Source: Isochrysis galbana
Lineage: Eukaryota; Haptophyta; Isochrysidales; Isochrysidaceae
Assembly: GCA_018136815.1 (NCBI GenBank)
Contig: CM030935.1
Location: 5,524,448-5,588,447 of the forward strand
Direction of reading: 5' to 3'
DNA length: 64,000 bases
The stretch's first letter is position 1. Every line of letters begins with the position of its first letter. Below the pieces are notes generated by a model. That model searched no databases. It was not told where the DNA came from and saw only the letters and a list, made by a program, of their open reading frames with translations. Both the position numbers and the translations under genes were made by a program. Shown here piece after piece: positions 10,301-18,811 of this stretch.

Positions 10301-12610
10301 TAAAAAGAGAGAACTGAGCGGCCCTTGGCCGGACGCTAGCCTATCAATAGCCTCTACAATGAGGGGTAGAGGGCTATCCTCGACGCGTAGCTTGGCGTTC
10401 GTGTCGCGGTAGTCCACGCAGAATCGAACGGAGCCATCTTTCTTGCTGACCAGGACTACTCGGGAAGCCCAAGCCGAATTTGACTTGCGAATAATGCCGG
10501 CGGCTTCCATCTTGGCTACCTCCTCTTCTATGATGAGCTCGCCCGCGCGGCCCACTCTAGACGGAGCATGCCGGTGAGGAACAGCGCCGGGGTTGAGTGG
10601 CAACTCCACCTCGAGAACGTGCGTATGGTTTGGAGCCCCCGGGTGCAACGCGAAAGCTTTGATGCGCCGGGCCAAGAGTTGGCGTACTTCTTCTCGTTGA
10701 TCGTCGGAAAGAAGCCGGTCTGGATCGATGGTGGCTGAGTCGAGTAGGGCTCGTTGCTCCTCGCTCAGCGCGGTGACAGGGTCACCATCCCCCTCGCTTC
10801 CAGTCGGAGTCCAGCCCCGGTGCAACTTGAAGCGCACCTGGAGCGAAGCTATCGGATGCAGAGACGGCAGGGTCAGCGCATTGACCCCGGTGTGGACGAT
10901 CGTCACCGCGATGCGATGATCGTCCGTGGGCGTGACCACCGTGGGCATTACGAGAGGGGACGAATCGAGAGCCTCGCGGTTTGGTAGGCGGTCGACCAGC
11001 ATCGCGCAGTCCGAATGATCTCGGAGAGCTAGCGGAACCCTAACCCAGATGGTTGCGCGGTGGAAGGCAGGAATCGTCACCGCTTGCTCCGTGTAGAGAA
11101 GATATTCGGACGAGGTAGACGCCGGAGCTTTGGCCGCAAACTCGTCGGCAGACTCAAAGAGAGGTGTATAGAGTGGCTGCCTAGCATCAGCAGCAGCCTC
11201 ACCCACCGATCCGGCCGGGATCTCTCGTGTTGCCGTCGACCTCTCCAGAAAGTCGACAGTCAGCGGCTGACCGGGTGACATCGAGATAGCTCCGACGAAG
11301 CCGGAGTCCGCGACTGGGGGCGGCGCCGTGGAAACTCTGACTACGCATTCGGAAAGGACTCTTGAAGAATCTTCTGCATCGCCAGAGGCCGGACGGAGGC
11401 GGAGGCTTCCCTCTGAGCTCGCGGCGTCGAGAGAAATGGTAGCGGAGTGAGCGGCCAAAAAATCGTTCCCGAGCAGAAGCATCGGGTTCCCTTCGATGAC
11501 CGCGAACGAATGACGGAAGAGGCGACCGGACAAGGAGAAGACGAGGCTAGCCCGGCCCCTAGTGATGAGAGGAAGGCCGTCCGGCCCATGTAGGTTGGGG
11601 ACGGTAGCGTCCGATACGCGTTCGACGCAAGCGTCTTCAGGTAGTCGATCGAGAAGAGCAGTGGTGATTACTGACGGGCCCGCTCCAGTGTCAGCCAGGG
11701 TGCTGTTCACCGTGAGAGCAACGTCCGGGAGAACGAACCCTTGAGCTGCGCGGTCGCCATCGGCACGGCAGACCACGAGATCGCGGACATAGAGGCAGTG
11801 ACGAGGGTAGAGCGGCGGCGGCGTGTCCGCGATAGATTCTACTGGAAGCGAGGTTCCGGCTCCGGGTGACGGGGTGGTTGGATTGGAGGCTGGCCTGGAC
11901 GGAGAAGATTCATCGACGTGGGGCACTCGCTCGATAGCGGCGGCTACCGTCTGCGGCACGAATGGTATTGAAGAGTATGGGGATGCCTTTGCCGAACTAG
12001 AGGGGTTAGGCACGCCATCATAGCCTAGCCCTCGACGGTCCGTCGGATGCCGAGGTTGATCCATTTGGCGTGACCATTCCTTCTCCAGGGACTTCTGCAA
12101 GTCTGTCTTCGGAAGCTTCGACAACTCGGAAAAACCAGCCGCACTGAGACCCCTAGCGGCAGCCCCATCGCAACACAGTGCCCGTGGAGTACCCTCTCCT
12201 TCGGCGGCGTCGGAGGGCTTGGTCTCGAGGGTCTGCATGCTCCGGTGTTCTGGCATCTCGGGCGTGTCATCTTCTCCCGAGTCGGGCCCGACATCCCAGG
12301 TTTCGAGTGGCCTTTCGGCTACGAACGAATTGGTCAGTTCGGCCACTCCCTCGTCGCCAGCCGTGAAGGAGGCGCTCGGAGATAGTGCATTGATGCCTTG
12401 GGAGCCCAGTCGAGACAAGATGGAAGGTTCCGACGGCTCCGCAGCTGCCGCTTGCTCAGCGATTTCTTGGGCGATGGAAGGCGTGACATCCTGCCACCGA
12501 TGGACCCCCGAAATTACATCACGATCGAAGACCTGCCACTTGCTGCGGCGCTTCTTCACCGTGTTGGAGGGCCTGGCGTTGTAGAGCGGTCCCTTATGGG
12601 CCACTCCCAC
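7325..12610 (-). CDS. pol: Ty3/gypsy chromovirus Pol polyprotein
   Basis: A complete 1,761-codon frame encoding the enzymes for reverse transcription and integration of an LTR retrotransposon. Domains in order: an N-terminal region of about 280 residues without known fold; an aspartic protease with the DTGA active site at residue 307; reverse transcriptase with YLDD at 836-839; RNase H at about 995-1110; integrase with an HHCC zinc finger ending CHEC near 1345 and a core whose last two acidic residues are D1441 and E1477, separated by exactly 35 residues; and a chromodomain at about 1665-1720 (EYLVKWRGYS-type). Protease-RT-RNase H-integrase-chromodomain is the chromovirus order. All key residues are present and the frame is unbroken, so the copy is young. 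The first 55 bp overlap the methyltransferase ORF in the -1 frame; no classic X-XXY-YYZ slippery heptamer is obvious. The upstream start (GTG at 12610) is only the limit of the open frame. Confidence 0.95.
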   Translation of the reverse strand: MGVAHKGPLYNARPSNTVKKRRSKWQVFDRDVISGVHRWQDVTPSIAQEIAEQAAAAEPSEPSILSRLGSQGINALSPSASFTAGDEGVAELTNSFVAERPLETWDVGPDSGEDDTPEMPEHRSMQTLETKPSDAAEGEGTPRALCCDGAAARGLSAAGFSELSKLPKTDLQKSLEKEWSRQMDQPRHPTDRRGLGYDGVPNPSSSAKASPYSSIPFVPQTVAAAIERVPHVDESSPSRPASNPTTPSPGAGTSLPVESIADTPPPLYPRHCLYVRDLVVCRADGDRAAQGFVLPDVALTVNSTLADTGAGPSVITTALLDRLPEDACVERVSDATVPNLHGPDGLPLITRGRASLVFSLSGRLFRHSFAVIEGNPMLLLGNDFLAAHSATISLDAASSEGSLRLRPASGDAEDSSRVLSECVVRVSTAPPPVADSGFVGAISMSPGQPLTVDFLERSTATREIPAGSVGEAAADARQPLYTPLFESADEFAAKAPASTSSEYLLYTEQAVTIPAFHRATIWVRVPLALRDHSDCAMLVDRLPNREALDSSPLVMPTVVTPTDDHRIAVTIVHTGVNALTLPSLHPIASLQVRFKLHRGWTPTGSEGDGDPVTALSEEQRALLDSATIDPDRLLSDDQREEVRQLLARRIKAFALHPGAPNHTHVLEVELPLNPGAVPHRHAPSRVGRAGELIIEEEVAKMEAAGIIRKSNSAWASRVVLVSKKDGSVRFCVDYRDTNAKLRVEDSPLPLIVEAIDRLASGQGPLSSLFLCTLDLASGFWGIPIKESHKHITAFTTPRGKYEFNFLPFGIQSGPSYMCRLMDIVLGALSWEICMPYLDDVGIWSTGVGPSEEARAQASFEQMLHRLDLVLERLEWAGLTCKMSKCVFFATSTEYLGHVVSREGLKMDPKKVAAVADIDPSSINSLEAVRSFLGLCSYYRRFIRQFAAKAAPLTALTRKGCDVAKESQSEECRRAIQELKTAITSEPVLTPPRDDRPFIVKTDGASKLGIAGILSQLGDDNRERVVGYYARSLTSAERHWTVTEIELLAALESIRNWRPYLWGRRFKLVVDHSALRWLHTMKDQVAGGPASRLTRWALKLADYRFDVEHKPGAVHQDADGLSRLASLEPEHEDESLAGPASLAVREPGSESLAEHERSHPVAAITRSVVTARGLQALDRSRRRASDSGPAIQSSYLAPGTPTSEEMRAALAEDPFVEPLLGSGETVNHEPSGQGSPPPAVASGPIADDDSCSSPVAPAPVSAQQSKMFRRFVVHDGLVYYRTVLDSTDPDSLVLYVPPSLRSRYLFAYHDRSGHLGVSRMSGLLRTRVYWPGMSSDVASYVRECHECTLAKPLPRALASPSGLSVGTYPFDVVYCDVLALAPTHNFVPGVSGYDKLVVFIDSLTRWIEAEPSNGDPSSEVALDMFIRLIVTRYGVPRQLRTDAGSNLCSVLVSRILELTGTDLSSTEPYRHEGVGFVERAQQTLIRLMRASNEGGGHWVDHLPFLLLSLRASSGRVTSRSPASLIFGRELRLPAQLSDPKTVSPTALEAASADVRSYASRLNASLRLSWSSALEATLAAQAESVRDATIKSQRPARFEPGDRVCMRLPGHANKLQFIYSGPYRVVEALSDTRYRLRDLENRLVKEEVHISNLRPYHTFVDEEPLADDEYIVEKLLDRRSHGGSIEYLVKWRGYSIREATWEPRSELLRRCSDLLDDYDRSVEETCPEDVESPEATSSSARDTPLPPVLDAPSSRTRSRLHSR

Positions 12611-13560
12611 GGCGTGAAGCAGTCCACTTCCGCCACGGTCCCGTCTTGCGATGCGTTGGTTTCCGAGTCCTTCCGATGGAGCAGGCGAGACGCATCGGCA
12701 ACGGGGCCCGCGTCTGAGATCACGACTACCGAATCGGACACTAGCGTACCGCTGGGAGGCGTGAGGTGAGAGCTAGAAGCTGCCTCGCCTCCCCCCTCCA
12801 TGAAGCGAGCCAGAGCCGTCCTCGGCTCAGCCAGTTCGAAGCCGGTCGAGCAAAGCGAAGGGCGTTCTCTCAAGCTGGCAGCAGCTTGGGAAATTGCCCA
12901 GTCCACCGTGAAGTCGAGCGAACGCGACGCCTTGGCTTCGCGCGCATAACGGCGCAAGACCGGCATCCACTGGGCCGCCATTGCACCGGCAATGCCCACA
13001 TAGGTGCGGCTGCGAAGGGCGCCACGGTGGGGCGACGGCGATAGATCCGCCATCGCGGATAGACGTCCCTCGACAATCTTCGAAGGCTGCAGGGGCGGGA
13101 GTGAAGCCGTCAGGTACAGGCCAGTTGCTTTTTGATGGCCCGTGCCGTGCTGCCACGGCTGCACAAACTGCCGCGGTCGCAACCCCCCGACTAAGGCGGA
13201 GGCTTCCGCGTGCATTCGAGGATTTTCGACGGCAACGAAAGGCGCGTTGGCGCTTGCCATGGCGAGGAAGACTCTAGCGGCGGATTCGAGAGCCTGGCGT
13301 CGTCCCGGCTCCCGATCGAGCCACTGGCAACTCACCGCCGACAAATACGTGCACGGCGGATGCGCGACCACGAGGTCCCAACCGAGGTTTTGAATGTGAA
13401 GAGCATCTCCGCAGAAGTGGGGAATGTAGTCGATCTCCGACGGTCGTAGATCGCACGTCGCGACGTGCGCTCCGGCGAGTAGGAACATCGAAGACACGAC
13501 CCGCTAGCTTCACCGACGACTAGAACGCGGGGTGGAGGAATCCCCTCGGCCGCGTCGAAA
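12556..13560 (-). CDS. Phage-type DNA cytosine methyltransferase encoded by the chromovirus
   Basis: From 13497 to 12556 a 313-residue frame carries the core of a small SAM-dependent DNA cytosine methyltransferase of the kind common in bacteriophages: VATCDLRPSE (SAM-binding motif II region), the catalytic AHPPCTYLS with the Pro-Cys nucleophile at residues 48-49, AVENP at 89-93 (ENV-like motif), QPWQHGT and the RSRTYVGIAGAMAAQW C-terminal signature, then about 140 residues of low-complexity linker. Motif I (RVLVVGEASG, 13529-13500) is present but one frame off, with single-base slips at a T run (13558-13560) and at a G run (13500-13502); correcting both would also fuse it to the upstream ORF. 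Such homopolymer slips could be sequencing error or decay. The target would be element or host DNA in the nucleus; m5C chemistry is inferred from the PC and ENP motifs. It lies where Gag is expected to end and overlaps Pol by 55 bp. Confidence 0.8.
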
Positions 13561-13956
13561 CGTCACGGCGTCGTGGATCGCCGCTAACTCAGCGCAAAGC
13601 TCGTCAAAATGCGTCGGCAGTACGGCAGAGGGTGATGAATGAGTGCTCGCGTGCGGCCGCCGCAAGGCTAGAGCAGCTTCGGCGAGATGGCGGGGCAAGA
13701 TGACGGAGGAACCGCTAGCCCGGGCACGGGAGGCGGCTAACATTTGGAGCTCGCGCGTAGGGGCGCGGGCAGCTTCAGTAGACTTGGCGGCCGAGGAACA
13801 ACCAACCACGGCGATCCGGTGGATGGCCTCGGCAGTAGAATTCAGGGGGAGGGGGTCGTCGCCCTGAAGTTTCGGTGGGCTAGACCTGAAGGGGGTTGGC
13901 TCCGGCGGGCGATCCCTGGAACAGGGATCCTCCGGAGAGCCGAGAGAAAGAGGAGA
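13510..13956 (-). CDS. Partial upstream ORF of the chromovirus (possible Gag remnant)
   Basis: An open frame enters from the assembly gap and stops at a TGA at 13512-13510, in the same frame as the methyltransferase core. About 148 residues are visible: a Pro-rich start, then Ala/Arg/Ser-rich sequence with helical segments (for example HFDELCAELAAIHDAV). No capsid motif or zinc knuckle is recognisable. Its position upstream of the methyltransferase and Pol suggests Gag or a Gag-methyltransferase precursor, but this is inference from order only. The 5' end is lost in the gap. Confidence 0.5.
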   Translation of the reverse strand, partial: SPLSLGSPEDPCSRDRPPEPTPFRSSPPKLQGDDPLPLNSTAEAIHRIAVVGCSSAAKSTEAARAPTRELQMLAASRARASGSSVILPRHLAEAALALRRPHASTHSSPSAVLPTHFDELCAELAAIHDAVTFRRGRGDSSTPRSSRR

Positions 13957-14056
13957 NNNNNNNNNNNNNNNNNNNNNNNNNNNNNNNNNNNNNNNNNNNN
14001 NNNNNNNNNNNNNNNNNNNNNNNNNNNNNNNNNNNNNNNNNNNNNNNNNNNNNNNN
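13957..14056. other. Assembly gap (100 N)
   Basis: Exactly 100 unknown bases. It truncates the upstream end of the retrotransposon; the sequence to its right (14057 onward) shows no sign of the element's 5' LTR. Confidence 1.
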
Positions 14057-14460
14057 CAAACCCGCATTCCAGTCACACTTTTGCACACATTATTGAGACG
14101 ATGGGGCTCCTCTGCTACACGTTAGCCTCACCGACCCCTCGTCCCCGAGAGAAGGCTCCTCCCGCCTCCCCTTCTTGCTTCTCCTCCTCTTCCTCCCTGG
14201 CTCTTCCTTGCTCCAAGCCCGGATGGGACAACGGGTACAAACAAGGTCAACAGGTTTCGGGGGCCTTTTCCTATTAAGAGGACATGTTAACATGTCGCAA
14301 TAGGTCCGTAACAGGTCAAAATAAATATGTGATTTATAATAATAATATGAATATGATTGGTGATTGGCTTCTGACTTCTGAGCTTAGTTACTAGGGAGAG
14401 GAAGGGATCTGAGATGATTTGGGCGTGGCTACGATAGCGGTACCTATAGTATAGGCCTAT

Positions 14461-15320
14461 TCAACTACTTTTATAAGTAGGAGGCCAATGGGGGCCTCGC
14501 GCCCCCCTCTCTCCATCGCAGACACCCCCTGGGTGGGCCTGCACAACCAACCTCAGCCCCTGCCTGCTGGCAGGGGCTGAGCTGACATCAATCTGGCCCG
14601 GACCTTCGCCGAGCGCGCGCCGCGCGCCGCACGCACTCGCCTGCACTGGCCCTCGCTCGTACTGACCCCCCCCCTCACCACTGAGCCACAGACCACCGAG
14701 GCCGCCAGGAGGGCACCCAGGGCCAGCGAGGCGAGCGAGGGAGAGGCAGGAGAGGCCAGGGGCGCTGCCCCAGCCTCCACTGCCCCCTGAGCTGCCCTGG
14801 CTGGCCCTGTGGGGGGCCCCGAGGGGCCCCCCAGAAGGGGGCCATGGCGCGCGCCATGCAGCACACGCCCGTAGGAGAACGAAGAGAGCGACGGGAAAAG
14901 AACGACAAAAAAACCACACGATCTGGCCCGAGAATAGGTAAGATAACCGCCCATTTACGGTATATCAACGGGAAGACACCCCGCGCGGCAGTCAAACACC
15001 GCGAAAGTGCGGCAGCGGACGAAGAAAGGCCGAAGGGCGGGGGCCGAGACCCCCCGGGGACACTATAAGCTAGTTCAGGAGGCGTTTTACGTTTGTCTGC
15101 CACAGGAACACCCAACATCAGGTCTGCCCCAGCCCGCCCCTTGCGCTTGGCCCGTCGTAGTGCACGCGGCCCCCCCCCCCGATACCAAAGACAAAGGAAT
15201 GAAGGGGGTAGTGTAAAGGGAGTGAGTGTTCTGGGGTATAGGCGATGGCGTGAGTCGGTACCGTGAGTGCGTGGTCTTTATAGCTAGCGGTAGTAGCCTG
15301 AATCTTCAGATGTTTTTTTT
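14461..15320 (+). mobile_element. Retroposon, 860 bp, with 16-bp target duplication
   Basis: Flanked by perfect direct repeats TATAGTATAGGCCTAT at 14445-14460 and 15321-15336. The element begins TCAACTACTTTTATAAG and ends in a T run (TTCAGATGTTTTTTTT). The interior is GC-rich with homology to the elements at 16378, 22470, 27705 and 39010. Long target duplications of this kind are made by LINE-type target-primed reverse transcription; the element has no RT of its own. Confidence 0.85.
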
Positions 15321-15912
15321 TATAGTATAGGCCTATAGCCACGCGCGAGGCGAGAATATTGAAAGGTTTTTTTTACCTATTACCTATTAACAGGTAACAG
15401 GTTTGAGGTGTCGTTCCGTCAATTGTGGGACATCAGTCGAATTGAGCTATCAAATGTCCATATACAAATCTACCATATGATCTATTTTTGGCGACAGATC
15501 GACGAAACAGTGCCCCGTGCGTGCGCATAGCAGCTTGTTTCTCTGCGGTTCCCAATTACGTAAACGTGCAGTATAAGAGAGATCAGGATCAGGCGCGGGA
15601 AGGGTGTGATGAGTTGCGATCACCCATGTGCACGCCGTGGATGCGCACGGCGCGATGTGCATAGGTTCCCCCCGCGGGGGCGCCGTGCGTGCGCATAACC
15701 ACTTTTTCTTCTACTATGAAAGTGCACGCCGTGCGTTCACTCTTTCCGCGGGGGAACTCTGGGCGCGGGGTGCAGGCGGGAACCTTGGGGGCACCCCCTG
15801 GGATCGGGGGACTTTTACAGTATATGACGATAACACTAACGTAAACGGGTGATCTGTCTTTTGATCCCCCTCTTTCCCTTTCCCTCCCCCGACGACCCAC
15901 CACCGATCGTCC

Positions 15913-16070
<158 letters not shown>

Positions 16071-16377
16071 CTCCTACTGCCTGCCTCCCTCTTCCCTGCT
16101 CGCTCGTAACTGGGGTTGCCAGGGGGTGCTGCGCACTGGCTGGAAAGAAATATTGTGTTAAAGACGCGACATGCCGTGGTACCATTGGGTATTCGGCATT
16201 GTACCCATGGGTATAATAATTAGCTTTGTGCTCATCTTTGTAATAATAATACTCATTGGAGGAATTGTTCAGACATTCCTACCTGAAAAAGAAAACAAGC
16301 TAAAACGGTGATACCTCACGATAGACATTCTGAGTGAAAACAAAACTATCACCTGGCCCTCTTTTGATGGAATGCGA

Positions 16378-17135
16378 GAACTAAGTTTATACTTGGTTGC
16401 CCCATGGGGGGGCACGAGCCCCCCCCTCTCTCCACTCCTCCCCTGCCATGGGGGAGGAACCACTCATCCTCCTGGCACGCCTGATGGCTTGCCAGGAGGC
16501 CACTGCCCTACTGACCCACTCCCTTCCCCACAGGCTCGCCTCATTCGCCCATCCTGGCCCCTCGTGACCAGCCCATTGCTCCAACCCCCCCTCCCCCCCT
16601 GGTCGACAGGCAGACAGGTGCAGCGTGGGGGCCCCAGAGGCTCAGGAGCGCCAGCGAGGGGGAGGCAGGGGAGGCCAGGGCCCAGCCCCAGCCTCCTCTG
16701 CCCCCTGAGCTGGCCTCCAGGAGCCTCCAGGGGCCGCCAGAGGGCAGCTGGAGGCCTGCCGCAGGCGCGCCATCGCGCGTGCCGCAGGAGAGGGGAGAGA
16801 GAGCGCGGAGAAGGGGGTGGGCGGAGCGAGAGCTCCGCCCATCGAAAAATTGGTAAGTCCCGCTCCTGTTTACAGGATAAGTCGGGACAGAGTCGGCCGC
16901 CCACTCGGAGACACAGGAGGAAGGGGGGGAAAGATCACCGGGGGGGGGCGCGGGCCACCGGACCATATCTAAGCCCTTCACCCCTATCCCCCTAGTAGTG
17001 CACGGGGGGAGTCGCCTTATGGCGGGGGGAGAAGGGCCGGGGGAGTGGGGGTGTAGAAAGTATGCTACGTGCTACGTGTAGTAAGTAGTGGTTCCATTCG
17101 CCGCGAGTGCGGTAAGAATATTAGAAGGTTTTTTT
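16378..17135 (+). mobile_element. Retroposon, about 760 bp, with 16-bp target duplication
   Basis: Direct repeats TTTTGATGGAATGCGA at 16362-16377 and 17136-17151 flank an element that begins GAACTAAGTTTATACTTGG and ends AATATTAGAAGG followed by T residues. It is nearly identical to the inverted copy at 39010-39789. The GC-rich interior gives open frames in several phases on both strands; none looks like a real protein. Confidence 0.88.
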
Positions 17136-17288
17136 TTTTGATGGAATGCGACTTTGGTAGGCCTCTTGACCTCTTAATAGAACCTATTAGAAGCCTATTG
17201 TCCCATCTGGGGCTCCAAGGTCGCGTTCAATCGAAAGAGGTCGTTTTAATAATGTAATTTTTCATACTGGAGATGAGGAGAGGCTTTG

Positions 17289-17322
17289 GTGGCCATGGTG
17301 GCCATGGTGGCCATGGTGGCTT
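17289..17322. repeat. GGTGGCCAT 9-mer tandem repeat
   Basis: About four copies of a 9-bp unit. Nothing else is recognisable around it. Confidence 0.9.
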
Positions 17323-17499
17323 GTGGGCTGTGTGGCTTGTTGGTGGTGGCACGGGCCGTGGCTCGTGCCCACCTGGTCTGTCTTGGGTGCTGCACGCGCT
17401 CGCGTCGGCGGCGCGGCGGTAGTCGCGGCCCGTTCGGCCGGCGAGGCGGGGGTGACGGCAGGGGAGGAGGGGAGCGACGTGCGCTCCATGACCCTATCT

Positions 17500-17850
17500 T
17501 TTAAGGATAGTTCCACGGATCGCCGACAGATCACAAATCGTCCTTTGATCGTCGTCCGTCGCTGTTTGATCGGAGTGTTTGGGTTTGATTTCAGTCGAGG
17601 TACGTGAGAAAGTCGTGTGGCGAGAGTCGGAGTGTTTTCTTGGGTGTCTGTGTCCGTCGTCCTGTCGTCAGTCGTCATCCGTCGCTCTCGCTCTCGTCCT
17701 CTCGTTCTCGTCTAACGCTCATACCTACACTCTCGCCTCTCCTCGCTAGTCGCTAGCCCCTGCCAACACAGCCCTCCTCTCACTCGCCCTCGCCTCTCGC
17801 CCCGTCTCCGAAGTCGTCTCCCTCGCCGCGCCTGCCGCCGGCCTCGCTCC
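17500..17850 (+). repeat. Dispersed repeat, direct copy of 29740-30104
   Basis: Shares long blocks with 29740-30104, including TCGGAGTGTTTTCTTGG-type sequence, a CGTCCTGTCGTCAGTCGTC motif and a CTCCCTCGCCGC end. It may be the untranslated leader and start of a retrotransposon coding region (the 29998 copy opens with an ATG and Ser/Pro-rich codons). Its function is not clear. Confidence 0.6.
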
Positions 17851-17949
17851 TTCCTCATGCTGCCCTCAGGCCCCATGGGCCATCCATTCCAATTCGTCAG
17901 AGGCGCCCCCCCATGCTGAACTAAGTATAAAGTTAGTTGGCGCGTATGG

Positions 17950-18790
17950 GGATTGATGGGCGCCCTAATCCCTGCCCTGCCCATTTTCGCCGGCGAGCGC
18001 GCGAGCACAGTCGCGGCCTCTGCAGTCGCGCGCTCCGAACGCCGCAAGAAGCGGCCGTCTGGCAGTGCTACGGAGGACGCCCTAGCGTCACTACCAGCGC
18101 GTCCTGCCAGCGCGTCCTTAACAGCACTTGTATAGTGGCAGTAGTGGTATACTAGTATCTTTAACTATGAACTGTTGTATGCTATTGCTAATGCGCTATT
18201 GCTATTGCCATAAACATGAGGGCCAACGAAAAGTGCCAAGCAATGAAGAACGCCCCCCGGTGCTCACAAGCACTTCGGGATGCCTAAGATTGCACATACC
18301 TGATGTTCTTAAATCCTCGCTGCCGTCATCGCAACTGGATCAACATCATGTAGGAGTAGGTCATGAAGATGGAATAGATTATCGTCAAGAGGCCGGTCCG
18401 CACCTGGAGTCTCTCGGTTGCATCCTTCTAGGTCTTGTACCCGAAAGCGCATCATGGGTAGAACAAGAATTCAAGTAAAGGATACGTATAGTAGTGGGAC
18501 GAACTGTGTACCTGTGGCGATCCTGTTTGCCTCTGCGTACTTGTTGCCTAGTTGCCTCCACCACGAGTGTCGCAATGGGAAGAACGTTTTGTGGATGGAA
18601 TGGCAAGGTATGAGGCCGGCGCACACCTGGGATCTTGTAGTGGTCTTGAAATACATTGCAATTGTAAGCAGGATTTTGATTGGCTTAAAAAGAACAACAT
18701 TTCGATGGGATGAATGGGTGGGGGGCACTGCTTACCTGCAGTAGCTTTGTCCACGGACGTTGAGAGGTAACTTGGATCATGTGTGATTCC
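17950..18790. other. No gene assigned; possible short exons on minus strand
   Basis: Several GT-AG-bounded minus-strand segments have hydrophobic peptides (for example LTIIYSIFMTYSYM near 18360-18400 and PIKILLTIAMYFKTTT near 18640-18690), suggesting a decayed or multi-exon membrane protein gene. I could not build a consistent reading frame across them. Confidence 0.3.
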
Positions 18791-18811
18791 GGTCATAATT
18801 TGGGCTTCTCC

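Noticed and set aside
12827-13156. Alternative-frame ORFs inside the methyltransferase region
   Set aside because: Only the 13497-12556 frame carries the catalytic motifs; the others are Arg/Ala/Pro-rich shadows.
16372-16995. 207-residue ORF and similar frames in 39161-39844
   Set aside because: Open in several phases on both strands because of GC-rich retroposon sequence; no consistent protein between copies.
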